Shown here in pieces: positions 26,354 through 35,759 of a stretch of DNA of 64,000 nucleotides. Location of the stretch: the NCBI GenBank assembly GCA_963836005.1, contig CAWIHS010000001.1, positions 1 through 64,000 of the forward strand, read 5' to 3'. The notes below the pieces were generated by a model, which saw only the letters and a list, made by a program, of their open reading frames with translations, searched no databases and had not been told where the DNA came from. This DNA is from CAWIHS01 sp963836005. Lineage in GTDB: Bacteria; Pseudomonadota; Gammaproteobacteria; GRL18. Both the position numbers and the translations under genes were made by a program. How positions within the stretch are numbered: position 1 is the stretch's first letter; each line of letters opens with the position of its first letter.

Positions 26354-26410
26354 ATTACTACTCAGCGTATCTGAATGTTGCACGATCTTGCAGATACGCT
26401 GAGCAGTGAC
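26354..26410. repeat. short family A element, decayed
   Basis: A 57-bp near-perfect palindrome: TTACTACTCAGCGTATCTG against CAGATACGCTGAGCAGTGAC. Ends match the family-A type. Flanks show no clear duplication. It lies just after the secreted protein gene and could also form a transcript-end hairpin. Confidence 0.65.
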
Positions 26411-26523
26411 CATTGATGCGCCATTGCAGGACTTTTCAGCTATTGATTCAGGCAAAGAAATCTTTTCTAGCGAAATCGCTCTGACATTCAACCTGAGTTA
26501 ATCACTCAAATTGACGATCATTT

Positions 26524-26739
26524 TCATTCTGAATAGTAACCAAATTTAGCCATACACCGTTCAATATGCTTGTTCAAATGTTGCCGTAAACCTGCATCAG
26601 AACCTGAATATGTTCCATAACGCTGCTGCACCTTTTGTTTACAAATAGTGAAAGCCTGTGACTGACTGGGTACACAATATACATTTATAGAAAGACCCAG
26701 CAGTATCCCCATTGAGAGAGCGGTTACAGTATTTTTCAA
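26524..26739 (-). CDS. small secreted protein, unknown
   Basis: 71 residues with a TTG start eight bases after CGGAG. A signal peptide (MGILLGLSINVYCVPS region) is followed by a short helical part with two cysteines (FTICKQKVQQRYGTYSG, HIERCMAKFGYYSE). Probably periplasmic with one disulfide. Family not recognised. The good ribosome site and clear signal peptide support it as a real gene. Confidence 0.55.
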   Translation of the reverse strand: MKNTVTALSMGILLGLSINVYCVPSQSQAFTICKQKVQQRYGTYSGSDAGLRQHLNKHIERCMAKFGYYSE

Positions 26740-27548
26740 GTTTTGAACTCCGAGTTGTCTGAGCGTTGATTATATTCAGTGATTTTCCCAGATATTAGCT
26801 GTTGCGTAATAATTTTAGAAGGAACTAAATCTAAAAACTGAGTATATAAGCGAAAATTCAACGTATTCTGATCCCACGCAGCTTATTTCAGGCTCAAGGT
26901 ATGATTGTTTACCACAAATCAGGCAAAGCTGCACAAACTCTTCTATACTTTTTTCATATCCGACAAAATAATTAAGGTTTTTTCGGAAACGATCCAGTCT
27001 TAACAAAAACTGCTTTAGCTAAATTCAGTATTGTGATCTCTGCAATGTCTGAAAATATACTGCATATGAATCAGAATATTAAGCCATAAACGCGGATGGG
27101 TTTTTCAGCGATAAATGATGCTGCCATATGCGGGCTAATTACCTGCATGAACTGTGTTAAAATTAACTGCTAGTATCTGTACAAAAATTTTAACTGCAGC
27201 GTGCCTACAAGATTCTGCTTTCAGGTATTGAGTGACCCACATCGACGCCGCTCCCTGTCTATGACATGCCTTTCCACCGTTCCTGCTGGACATGGGGAAA
27301 ATGCAGATTAAGCAGGAACATTCATCTGTCTCCCATAGGTACAGGATATCAAGCACTTAGTGCAAATTTTCAATGATGCTGAAGTAATTACAGAAATTTG
27401 TATTTTCATTATATAATCTGAATCAGCATGCTTTAAAATGGGCTTTTCTGGCCTGTACCAGGATTTAATTTTTATTAGAACTACAATGTAATATAATCTT
27501 GCAAATCCTTTCATCTGACTAAATTTACCCATCAGGCAAGCAAAAAGA
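26740..27548. other. 809-bp intergenic region with decayed repeat
   Basis: No convincing gene. An open stretch near 26815-27006 on the minus strand has no ribosome site or recognisable family. Around 27165-27360 lies a strongly decayed core module of the family A/B elements (GCAGATTAAGCAGGAACATT and a TTGAGTGACCCACATCGACG part). Confidence 0.45.
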
Positions 27549-28418
27549 ATGAAATTACACGCGTTATTTATTTTTTATTTATTATTGATATTATTTAAAA
27601 GTTTTGATGTTTCAGCCGAGGATACTTTTTCGCCAGATGAAAGTGTCACATTTGAAGGTGATTTTATACAGGGCGGGCTGGTGACCGGGAAGACTCAACC
27701 TGGGAGTAGGGTTTACTTTGATAATAAATTAATCAATCTTTCTGCGGAAGGTGATTTTATTATTGGATTTAACCGGGATGAGCCCGCAACGGTCCTATTT
27801 AAAATCAAATTACCTGATGGTAAAGTTGAATCAAGGCAACTCAACGTTTCTAAAAGGGAGTACAACATACAACGTATCGATGGCTTACCACCCTCGAAAG
27901 TTACGCCCAGAAAGCCTGAAGTCCTGGAAAGAATACGTCGTGAGGGAGCGGCTGCGGCAACAGCAAGAACCAGAGATGATGATCGGCTGGATTTTTTACA
28001 GCAATTTATCTGGCCGACGACCGGGCCTATCAGCGGAGTCTATGGCAGCCAGAGGATCTTGAACGGTGAGCCGCGGCGACCACATTTTGGTGTTGATATT
28101 GCGGCACCTGTGGGTACCAAAGTCGTTGCCCCGGCATCCGGTATGGTAACGCTGACAAATTCCGACATGTTTTTTTCCGGTGGGACTCTGATACTGGATC
28201 ATGGCCACGGCTTATCCTCCACCTTCCTGCATCTCAACAAAATTCTGGTCAAAGAGGGGACTTATGTAAATCAGGGCGATCTGATTGCAGAAGTTGGCAA
28301 AACCGGCCGGGTTACGGGGGCACACCTGGACTGGCGTATGAATTTATTTAAACGCAGAGTTGATCCGCAATTATTAGTCCCTGAAATGCCTTCCGCCAAG
28401 CACAGCAGTGCCCAGTGA
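27549..28418 (+). CDS. M23-family (LytM) peptidase
   Basis: 289 residues with an N-terminal signal peptide (IFYLLLILFKSFDVSA). Residues about 30-110 form a small beta domain (GGLVTGKTQPGSRVYFDNK). The C-terminal LytM domain has HFGVDIAAPVGTKVVAPASG with the first zinc ligands H and D, DHGHGLSSTFLHLNKI, and GAHLDWRMN. The last zinc ligand of the usual HLH motif is replaced by Asp (HLD). I recall HLDW as common to one proteobacterial branch, so it may still bind zinc. Probably a periplasmic peptidoglycan endopeptidase or a regulator of one. Standalone. Confidence 0.85.
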   Translation: MKLHALFIFYLLLILFKSFDVSAEDTFSPDESVTFEGDFIQGGLVTGKTQPGSRVYFDNKLINLSAEGDFIIGFNRDEPATVLFKIKLPDGKVESRQLNVSKREYNIQRIDGLPPSKVTPRKPEVLERIRREGAAAATARTRDDDRLDFLQQFIWPTTGPISGVYGSQRILNGEPRRPHFGVDIAAPVGTKVVAPASGMVTLTNSDMFFSGGTLILDHGHGLSSTFLHLNKILVKEGTYVNQGDLIAEVGKTGRVTGAHLDWRMNLFKRRVDPQLLVPEMPSAKHSSAQ

Positions 28419-28431
28419 TTGAACAGATTAA

Positions 28432-28545
28432 GTAACAAAAGCTATTTTAGCTGTGACTTTTTTTCTGGCCGCTATGGCATGCACTCCTGGCATCCAGGAT
28501 GGCCAGCTAGAAGATACCAGCAGTAATTGCCTGGCCGCCTTATAA
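28432..28545 (+). pseudogene. possible relic of a small lipoprotein
   Basis: Reads TKAILAVTFFLAAMACTPGI followed by QDGQLEDTSSNCLAAL and a stop. The start resembles a lipoprotein signal with lipobox LAAMAC-like. No usable start codon is in frame; a TAA precedes it directly. Likely a decayed small lipoprotein gene. Confidence 0.3.
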
Positions 28546-28646
28546 CAAGCAGCGGATAAAAACGCCTGTGCAAGCTGTGAGCGATTGCAGAATAGCTCTA
28601 TAATAACTTCCAATAAAACTTTAGCATTAGTACAAATAAGCACTGT

Positions 28647-29522
28647 ATGCCCATGATTAATAAGAAAATTAAAACAGCTATAACGATGTATTTCATTATA
28701 CTTCTGGGCTGTATGAATATGGCCAGAGGCGCAGAGAATATCCAGGTGTTTGTTTCCATTTTGCCGCAAAAATATTTTCTTGAAAGGATTGCCGGAGAAT
28801 ATGTTAATGTGGATGTTATGGTCAAACCTGGACAATCACCAGAAACCTTCGAACCCTCACCTAAATTAATGAATAAGCTGGCTCATGCGAGGATGTTTTT
28901 TACCATTGGCATGCCTTTTGAAAAAGTCTGGATACAACGCGTTGCTGCAATTAATCCGCAGCTGATCATTGCAGATACGCAACCCGAGAAAAATTTTCTG
29001 CTCAAATCTCACAGACATCATGTGAGTGATTATGACCCTCATACCTGGCTGTCACCCTTGCTGGCCATGAAACAGTCAGAACTTATATTTGAATATTTAA
29101 GTTCCTTAAAACCTGAACTTAGAGATGTTTTTAAAAGTAATCTCTTAGTATTGCAGCAGGATTTGACAGAACTTGATCAATTAATATCTGCTGAATTGAA
29201 AGATATTGATGATAAAAACGGCAAGCATTTCATGGTTTTTCACCCGGCTTTTTCTTATTATGCACGGCAATATGGACTAGAACAGTGGGCTATTGAAGTA
29301 GATGGCAAAGAACCTTCAGGCAGACAGTTAGCGGAGACTATTAACCGGGTTAAGGAAAAACAGGTAAAATGGATCATTGTTGAACAACAATTTGATCAAT
29401 CAACGGCCAGAACAATAGCAAAATCAATTAATGCAAAACTTATGAGTCTCGATCCACTGGCTGAGGATTACATCCAAAACATGCAATTTATCACACAGCA
29501 GATTAAGATTGCATTATTTTAA
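28647..29522 (+). CDS. znuA: metal ABC transporter binding protein (ZnuA-like)
   Basis: 291 residues with a signal peptide ending ARGAENIQVF. Cluster A-I binding protein: VFVSILPQKYFLERIAG, DVMVKPGQSPETFEPSPK, DPHTWLSPLLA, MVFHPAFSYYARQYGL and a late Asp in LMSLDPLAEDY. The first metal ligand, His in most ZnuA or MntC proteins, is Glu here (SPETFEPSP); the other His and Asp are kept. A short histidine pair (SHRHHVSDYD) is the only His-rich part, shorter than in typical zinc carriers. Zinc is most likely; manganese is possible. First gene of an A-C-B operon. Confidence 0.85.
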   Translation: MPMINKKIKTAITMYFIILLGCMNMARGAENIQVFVSILPQKYFLERIAGEYVNVDVMVKPGQSPETFEPSPKLMNKLAHARMFFTIGMPFEKVWIQRVAAINPQLIIADTQPEKNFLLKSHRHHVSDYDPHTWLSPLLAMKQSELIFEYLSSLKPELRDVFKSNLLVLQQDLTELDQLISAELKDIDDKNGKHFMVFHPAFSYYARQYGLEQWAIEVDGKEPSGRQLAETINRVKEKQVKWIIVEQQFDQSTARTIAKSINAKLMSLDPLAEDYIQNMQFITQQIKIALF

Positions 29523-29613
29523 TAATACTTATTTAACAGTTGCTTAGGGATTTATGTTAAAGTCTGTTATGCTGATTTGCTGCCTGTAAATCTACAAGGG
29601 GATTTAAAAAATC

Positions 29614-30342
29614 ATGTCTGCCGCAGCAATTCATATTAAAAATCTTAATTTTTCCTTTGATGGTTTGAGCGTACTTGAAAATATCAATATGTCTCTCAAA
29701 GATGGAGATTTTGCTGGGCTGGTCGGACCGAATGGCGGTGGAAAAACGACATTACTGAAACTGATCCTGGGCCTGTATAAACCTGCTGCCGGAAATATTT
29801 CAATCTATGGTAAGGCGGTAAATAAAAATCGAAAACTCATTGGCTATGTGCCGCAATATGCTAATTTTAGTAGTGATTTTCCAATCTCTGTAGAAGATAC
29901 CGTGCTCCAGGGATGTCTGGGGAATTGCAGGTGGTGGGGCGGTTACAGTCAGTATGATAAAAAAACTGCATATAAAGTTATGCGGGAAACAGAGATTCAG
30001 GGTTTAGCGCAACGTCCTATCAATACTCTTTCCGGTGGTCAGTTGCAACGGGTACTGGTAGCGAGAGCATTGGCTTCTCAACCGAAAATTCTTCTCCTGG
30101 ATGAACCGACTGCGAATATTGATCACCGTGCAGAAAAAGATATTTTTGATCTTTTTAAAGAGCTCAACGAACGCATGAGTATTCTGATTATTTCTCATGA
30201 CATTGCTTTTGTTTCTGATTATATTAATACGGTATTCTGTCTTAATAAAACTTTGGTATGCCATGATGCAACTCCGGTTACCAGCCATACCATCCAGGAA
30301 ATGTATGGGCATCATGTCAGTGAAGTTCATCATAACCATTAA
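29614..30342 (+). CDS. znuC: metal ABC transporter ATPase (ZnuC-like)
   Basis: 242 residues. Walker A GPNGGGKTT, signature LSGGQLQRVLVARAL, Walker B ILLLDEPTANID, switch His in IISHDIAFV. The C-terminus ends in a His-rich tail (HHVSEVHHNH), fitting a zinc system. It lies between the binding protein and the permease, same strand. Confidence 0.9.
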   Translation: MSAAAIHIKNLNFSFDGLSVLENINMSLKDGDFAGLVGPNGGGKTTLLKLILGLYKPAAGNISIYGKAVNKNRKLIGYVPQYANFSSDFPISVEDTVLQGCLGNCRWWGGYSQYDKKTAYKVMRETEIQGLAQRPINTLSGGQLQRVLVARALASQPKILLLDEPTANIDHRAEKDIFDLFKELNERMSILIISHDIAFVSDYINTVFCLNKTLVCHDATPVTSHTIQEMYGHHVSEVHHNH

Positions 30343-30367
30343 TAATACATAACTGAATAAACCGTTT

Positions 30368-31201
30368 ATGCTTGAATTTTTTGACACTCTGCTGTCGCAA
30401 CATTTTTTGCAAAATGCCCTGTTAGGAGGATTTCTGGCCAGCATTGGCTGTGGATTAACAGGCACGTTTGTTGTTGTGAATCGTATTGGTTATCTGGCAG
30501 GAGGAATTGCTCATTCTGTTTTAGGCGGAATGGGAATTGCTTATTATTTAAATCATGATCCTTTTATGGGAGCTCTGATAGCAGCTTTGATATCAGCGCT
30601 GTTGATAGGTTTTATTAAATTAAAATGGAAACAGCAGGAAGATACTACTATTGGAGCCGTGTGGGCTATTGGTATGGCTGTCGGTGTTATTTTTATTAGT
30701 AAAACACCTGGATATAATGCAAACTTAATGTCACTTCTATTTGGTAATATTTTGATTATATCTGATCGACAACTGTTGTTAATGCTGATACTGGATTTTA
30801 TTACCATTGCTTTTGTGGTCATTTTTTATAAGCAACTGGTAGCGACTTCATTTGATATGGAATTTTCTTCAGTACGAGGTGTGCATGTCAACTTATTTTA
30901 CCTGCTGCTGTTGTGCCTGATAGCAATCACTGTTGTCTTGCTGATACAGGTGGTGGGTCTGATTCTGGTTATTGCATTGCTGAGCCTGCCTGCTGCTATT
31001 GCCCGGCAATACGTACAATCCATTGGCATGATGATGCTGGTTGCGGTTTTATTAGGAACGGTTTTTACTTCTACAGGGCTGTTTTTGTCATATGAGCCGG
31101 ATTTACCCTCCGGTTCGACGATTATTCTCGTCGCGGGCGGGTTCTACCTGCTTTCCAGCATCTTAAGGCCGTTTATAGCAATTTATAAAACAAACATTTA
31201 A
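30368..31201 (+). CDS. znuB: metal ABC transporter permease (ZnuB-like)
   Basis: 277 residues with about eight membrane helices. Starts LLSQHFLQNALLGGFLASIG, the ABC-3 family start; further LAGGIAHSVLGGMGIAYY and VVGLILVIALLSLPAAIARQ. Imports the metal with the two preceding gene products. No Zur-box could be recognised upstream of the operon. Confidence 0.9.
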   Translation: MLEFFDTLLSQHFLQNALLGGFLASIGCGLTGTFVVVNRIGYLAGGIAHSVLGGMGIAYYLNHDPFMGALIAALISALLIGFIKLKWKQQEDTTIGAVWAIGMAVGVIFISKTPGYNANLMSLLFGNILIISDRQLLLMLILDFITIAFVVIFYKQLVATSFDMEFSSVRGVHVNLFYLLLLCLIAITVVLLIQVVGLILVIALLSLPAAIARQYVQSIGMMMLVAVLLGTVFTSTGLFLSYEPDLPSGSTIILVAGGFYLLSSILRPFIAIYKTNI

Positions 31202-31419
31202 TTCCGCTGCATAGATTATTTCTTAAGTACCTGCGTATTAATTACGCTTATTAATATTCCATTCCGTCAAGGAAACTTGTTTTTTGTGGCATACAGCAAT
31301 TCAGGCGGCTGATGTGTTATTATTTGAATTATGTACAAAAATATAAGGACAAGTATTAAATTCTCTGTTAAGATATATTATGTTCCTGTAGTTTGTTAGA
31401 AAAGGACCGTAATACATTG

Positions 31420-32892
31420 ATGTTTGATGATAATCAGCTTGCTTATATTCTGATTGCTGCATGCGGTGGCTTCCTTCTGAGTTTTATTTTGCAATGGTTT
31501 TATTTTCGTTCCAGAACCAGGGCGTTGCTATTACAAAAGCAGTTACTTTTTGAGGCGGAACATCGGGCGGATAAACATGTACTCGAAGTGGATCTTGAAA
31601 ATCTTGAAAACGAGCTTGATGTCAGTCGGGAATTATTAGCTGAAAAAGAACACCTTTTATTTAAAAAAATTGAAGACATTTCCAAATTAAATGAACTCAA
31701 AGCCATCTACGCGACCAGAGCTTCAGGGATTGAAGAATATAAGCACCTGATAGAAAAAGCCAATCTTAAAATTTCAGCCCTCAAAGATGAAAATGCATCT
31801 TTACGAACACAAATAGCTGAAATTTCAATAAAGTCAGAAGAACAGTATAAATCGGCTGAGCTGATTATTGAAAACCTGCAACAATCCAGAGAGGAGCTGG
31901 TTGTTCAGTTTGAAAATCTGGCTAATCGCATCTTCAATGAAAATTCCAGGCATTTGAAACAATCAAACCAGCAGGATATCAATGCCTTGCTGAATCCGTT
32001 TAAAGAACAATTTATTGAGTTTAAGCGTAAAGTAGAAGAAATCCACCAGATTGATTCCAGAGATCGTGTTTCCCTTGCGACCAGGGTCAATCAACTATCT
32101 ACTTTAAATCAAAAACTTAGTGAAGATGCTGCCAATCTTACCAAAGCTTTAAAAGGAGATGTCAAGGTTCAGGGGGACTGGGGTGAAATGATTCTCGAAA
32201 GTCTATTGCAAAACAGTGGGCTGCGTGAAGGTATAGAATACAAAACCCAGCAATGTTTTAGAAATGTTAACAATCAATTGCAAAGACCGGATGTTATCAT
32301 TCATCTGCCCGACAATAAAATTGTCATCGTTGATTCCAAGGTGTCACTGAAGCATTACGAACAACTGGTCAGCGCTGTGGATGAGAGCAGTAGGCAGCAG
32401 GCTGTCAAGTTGCATATTCAATCGATCAAAAATCATATCAAGGGACTGTCAGAAAAAGATTATAGTGCCATTGACGAATTACATACTCTGGATTTTGTGT
32501 TGTTATTTGTGCCAATAGAGCAGGCCCTGCTGCTGGCGATTAATGAAGATCAAAACATTTTGTATGACGCCTTTAATAAAAAAGTCATTCTGGTCAGTGC
32601 TACTACTTTACTCGCGACATTAAGAACAATTGAAAATTTTTGGCGGCATGACAGACAGCAATCCAATGCAGATGAAATTGCCCGGCGAGCAGGAGACATG
32701 CTGGATAAGTTTGCGCTGTTTGTCGAGGAGCTGGAGAACATAGGACTGCAGCTGGATAAAGCCAAAAGCAGTTATAACCTTGCACATAACCGGCTGGTCA
32801 GCGGTAATGGTAACCTGATTCAGCGTGCTCAGGCCATCCAGGAACTGGGAATTAAGCCCCAAAAACCTCTCGGTTCCATCTCTAATGGATAA
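31420..32892 (+). CDS. rmuC: DNA recombination protein RmuC
   Basis: 490 residues. N-terminal membrane helix (AYILIAACGGFLLSFILQW), a long coiled coil to about residue 180, then the RmuC nuclease-like core: LKGDVKVQGDWGEMILESLL, RPDVIIHLPDNKIVIVDSKV, then SLKHYEQLVSA. The PD-(D/E)xK-like residues D and DSK are present. RmuC limits inversions at short inverted repeats, which is notable in a genome full of palindromes. The start is uncertain between this ATG, a TTG three bases earlier and a TTG 27 bases earlier. Overlaps rlmG by eight bases. Confidence 0.92.
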   Translation: MFDDNQLAYILIAACGGFLLSFILQWFYFRSRTRALLLQKQLLFEAEHRADKHVLEVDLENLENELDVSRELLAEKEHLLFKKIEDISKLNELKAIYATRASGIEEYKHLIEKANLKISALKDENASLRTQIAEISIKSEEQYKSAELIIENLQQSREELVVQFENLANRIFNENSRHLKQSNQQDINALLNPFKEQFIEFKRKVEEIHQIDSRDRVSLATRVNQLSTLNQKLSEDAANLTKALKGDVKVQGDWGEMILESLLQNSGLREGIEYKTQQCFRNVNNQLQRPDVIIHLPDNKIVIVDSKVSLKHYEQLVSAVDESSRQQAVKLHIQSIKNHIKGLSEKDYSAIDELHTLDFVLLFVPIEQALLLAINEDQNILYDAFNKKVILVSATTLLATLRTIENFWRHDRQQSNADEIARRAGDMLDKFALFVEELENIGLQLDKAKSSYNLAHNRLVSGNGNLIQRAQAIQELGIKPQKPLGSISNG

Positions 32893-34018
32893 ACACTTTG
32901 ATACGCCGTTCGGCCAATTTATACTAAAACGTATACCGGACGCAGACAGGAATCTACGTGCCTGGGACAATGCAGATCAGTATCTATTAAATTATCTGGC
33001 GGATAATCAACTGCCGCTGAAAAACAGCAATATACTTGTTGTTAATGACAGCTTTGGCGCTTTGACAACGACACTGTCGGATTATCGCTGTGACCTCTAT
33101 AGTGATTCATATATTGCTCATCAGTCGGCCCGGGATAATTTGCAGCGAAATGATGTTTTTCTGGCCGAGGAGCATTTTATTAAAAGTACCGAGCCGCTGG
33201 TGAGAGACTATGATCTGGTATTGATAAAAAATGTTAAAACTCTGGCCCTGCTTGAAGATGAATTAATTGCTATCAGACCTCGACTCAAAAGGGATGCAAT
33301 AGTGATTGCAGCAAGCATGGCAAAGAACCTGCAAGGTTCTGCACTGGAATTTTTCAATCGAATAATAGGTCCTGCTGCCGCCACACTGGCATGGAAAAAA
33401 GCTCGACTGATCCATGTGGCTGTGGATCCTGAATTACCTCATCCTGACTCATTATATCCCATTACATTCAAACTGGATGATAATCAATCAGTCATTTTCA
33501 ACCTGGCAAATGTGTTTTCAAAACACAAACTGGATATAGGCAGTCGTTTTTTTCTGCATCATCTTCCACAAAACGGTGCCTATCAGGATATTATTGATCT
33601 GGGTTGCGGTAATGGTGTTCTGGCATTAAAAGCGGCTCAACTATATCCAGCTGCTTATATAAGCTGTATCGATGAATCATATATGGCTGTGGAATCTGCC
33701 AGACTTACTCTCAACAGAAATCTTCCTGGGCGGGAAAATTATAACTGTGAAGCGGGTAACGGCTTGCAAAATATGCCGCATAACAGTGCAGATTTGATCC
33801 TTTGCAATCCACCGTTTCACCAGCAGAGCGTGGTGGGTGATGCAATTGCATGGTCTATGTTCAGAGAGTCTAAAATGGTACTGAGACGGGGGGGAGAACT
33901 ATGGGTCGTCGGTAACAGGCACCTGGGGTATCATGCCAAACTCAACAAGCTGTTTGGAAATTATAAAGTGATTGCTGCAAATAAGAAATTTGTGATCATA
34001 AAATCAGTTTGTAACTGA
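32885..34018 (+). CDS. rlmG: 23S rRNA m2G1835 methyltransferase RlmG
   Basis: 377 residues from the ATG inside the rmuC end (ATGGATAA). Degenerate N-terminal methyltransferase-like half (ILVVNDSFGALTTTLSDY, QGSALEFFNRIIG), active C-terminal half with DLGCGNGVLALKAAQLYP (SAM site) and catalytic motif LILCNPPFHQ. Methylates guanine N2 of the large rRNA. A very strong palindromic terminator begins inside the last codons. Confidence 0.93.
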   Translation: MDKHFDTPFGQFILKRIPDADRNLRAWDNADQYLLNYLADNQLPLKNSNILVVNDSFGALTTTLSDYRCDLYSDSYIAHQSARDNLQRNDVFLAEEHFIKSTEPLVRDYDLVLIKNVKTLALLEDELIAIRPRLKRDAIVIAASMAKNLQGSALEFFNRIIGPAAATLAWKKARLIHVAVDPELPHPDSLYPITFKLDDNQSVIFNLANVFSKHKLDIGSRFFLHHLPQNGAYQDIIDLGCGNGVLALKAAQLYPAAYISCIDESYMAVESARLTLNRNLPGRENYNCEAGNGLQNMPHNSADLILCNPPFHQQSVVGDAIAWSMFRESKMVLRRGGELWVVGNRHLGYHAKLNKLFGNYKVIAANKKFVIIKSVCN

Positions 34019-34040
34019 TTTTATGATCACGCTCTTTTTT
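33992..34040. terminator. strong bidirectional terminator overlapping the rlmG stop
   Basis: A perfect 18-bp stem GTGATCATAAAATCAGTT with its complement and a three-base loop, covering the last codons and stop of rlmG and followed by CTCTTTTTT. The convergent small gene ends 20 bp away, and its T-run lies on the other side (AAATTTG), so it can serve both. Confidence 0.85.
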
Positions 34041-34049
34041 ACGCCAACC

Positions 34050-34262
34050 TCAGTCAATATTGTCATAAATGTTGAAGGTATCAATATGATGGCCTTTATC
34101 GTTAAGTACTTTTATCCGCTCATCTGTGACCACCTGGGATGCTGCAGCAAAAAAATCCGGACTCTCGACGACCTCTTCAAAAAATTTCTTTTTAGCTTCA
34201 TGTACATTTTCAGCATCAATTTCATGTTCAATGATAGCCGTATGGCGAAAGGTGTATTTCAT
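34050..34262 (-). CDS. small conserved-looking protein, unknown
   Basis: 70 residues, soluble and charged: MKYTFRHTAIIEHEIDAENV then HEAKKKFFEEVVESPDFFAA. Ribosome site GGA is weak. Predicted mixed alpha/beta; composition normal for a coding gene. Family not recognised. Convergent with rlmG and sharing its terminator. Confidence 0.6.
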   Translation of the reverse strand: MKYTFRHTAIIEHEIDAENVHEAKKKFFEEVVESPDFFAAASQVVTDERIKVLNDKGHHIDTFNIYDNID

Positions 34263-34713
34263 AAAAATTCCAGTTTAGTGAAACGGTAGTTTATTTTTCA
34301 TATAAGAAATAGCAAAAATTTGAGAGTTTATCAATCTTTCAGCGTAAAAAGTTTTGCGAAACAGGAACTGCTTAATAGTTATCCTGAACTCGGAATAAAA
34401 TCGCTTATATTCAGCACTATATTCTGATTATCGTAACTATTCAGCGTATTTTAGATTTATACGTAAGTTCTTGATATCAGCTGTTTGCGTAAGGCAGATA
34501 ATTGCTCCTGTATAATCTGCATTCCCTACATGGACGTATTTACGGCGTCTTCTGGAGCAAATTCCTGGTGTCAAGGACGTTTTCAAAATTACGCTGAATA
34601 GTTACTGATTATCTTTCATTTGTTGACCCACATGGAAGACTTCGGCTTCTACCGCTTATGACATCTTTATTTTAAGGATGAAAGCTGGTTAAGTTCTGAT
34701 AAAACCAATTTTC
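34263..34713. other. intergenic region with a family A element
   Basis: Contains the family-A element listed separately and, at 34618-34665, a decayed core piece (TTGACCCACATGGAAGACTT). No gene. Confidence 0.5.
34433..34605. mobile_element. family A palindromic element, copy 2
   Basis: A 173-bp element with ends GTAACTATTCAGCGTA and its complement, and a perfect 8-bp target duplication TGATTATC (34425-34432 and 34606-34613). The interior has GGCAGATAATTGCTCCTG, CTGCATTCCCTACATG and TATTTACGGCGTCTTCTGGA, all also found inside the family-B element at 42344-42596. Confidence 0.92.
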
Positions 34714-35331
34714 TTACCGGACAGGGTCTTTTTTAGCAAGGATTCTCTCAACAGTATCCACTATAGCCTGAGTTTGCGGGTCAATCTCAATGTTTACTCT
34801 ATCTCCAATTCGGCAGCTTCCAATATTGGTCCGCTGCAGTGTCTCTGGTATCAAATTAACATTAAACTGATTTTTGTTGACTTCACCAATCGTTAAACTG
34901 ACCCCATCAATACCAATATAACCTTTGCTGAAAAGATATTTGGAAAACATCTCTGGAAGTTTGTAGCAGATTTGACAATTATTTTCAGAACGCAGTATCT
35001 TCTCTACAGTAGCAGTTGTAATAATATGACCGGACATTTGGTGACCGCCAATTTCATCACCCAATCGGGCTGCACGTTCAACATTGACTCTGTCTCCAGG
35101 CTTTAATGCCCCCAGGTTAGTCACTTTAAGTGTTTCCTGCATTAAATCAAACGAAATCAGTTTATTTTCTATGTTGTGGATAGTTAAACAGCACCCATTA
35201 TGAGCAACGGAAGCTCCGAGTGAAAATTCTGTTGCAAAAGAGTCATCAAACCTGACCTTGTGAGTCCGAAAATTTTCTTTTTCTATAATTTCAATGATTT
35301 CAGCTGTTCCCTGAACGATGCCTGTAAACAT
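34714..35331 (-). CDS. ribE: riboflavin synthase alpha chain
   Basis: 205 residues. Two tandem lumazine-binding domains: MFTGIVQGTAEIIEIIEKEN with GCCLTIHNIENKLISFDLMQ, and VDGHQM-like GGHQMSGHIITTATVEK with GIDGVSLTIGEVNKNQFNVN. Makes riboflavin from two 6,7-dimethyl-8-ribityllumazine molecules. No FMN riboswitch could be recognised upstream, and no other rib genes are near. Confidence 0.93.
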   Translation of the reverse strand: MFTGIVQGTAEIIEIIEKENFRTHKVRFDDSFATEFSLGASVAHNGCCLTIHNIENKLISFDLMQETLKVTNLGALKPGDRVNVERAARLGDEIGGHQMSGHIITTATVEKILRSENNCQICYKLPEMFSKYLFSKGYIGIDGVSLTIGEVNKNQFNVNLIPETLQRTNIGSCRIGDRVNIEIDPQTQAIVDTVERILAKKDPVR

Positions 35332-35759
35332 TTAAATAACCTTATAATTCTCAGAGTTTATATTTTAGCACGATATCATGTCCATCAGGTTCAAGTCCTC
35401 GCAAGGTGAAATAATCTTCCCCATTCAGGCCTTTTTATGATGCATAAAATTCAGCTTAACTTTACAGCGAATTTAAAACAGTGTATTTAGAGATCCTGCT
35501 AACGACTTCAGCACATCTAAAATTTTACAATGTTAGTACCCCAAAACTCCGCCGCAGGGACCGGGATTATCCGAACACTGATTCCGCCCTGAATACTAAT
35601 CGATTTCTAAAATCATCCCTGAGATATACCTATTTTGCTTATATCACGGAGCAACACACCCATACGTGAATTACATCACAATTCCAATTAATAAAAGCCT
35701 TTATATTGAGAGTTCCACAGCATGAAGATTTTTCATTGCATCGAAGGAGAACATTCATT
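35332..35759. other. 428-bp intergenic region, nothing firm
   Basis: AT-rich, no gene or palindromic element recognised. A short GGTTCAAGTCC near 35388 resembles a tRNA T-loop but no tRNA can be folded around it. Confidence 0.4.

Noticed and set aside
26815..27006. 63-codon open frame, minus strand
   Set aside because: No ribosome site or recognisable feature; kept only as part of the intergenic description.
35380..35410. GGTTCAAGTCC resembling a tRNA T-loop
   Set aside because: No acceptor, D or anticodon stem can be placed around it on either strand.
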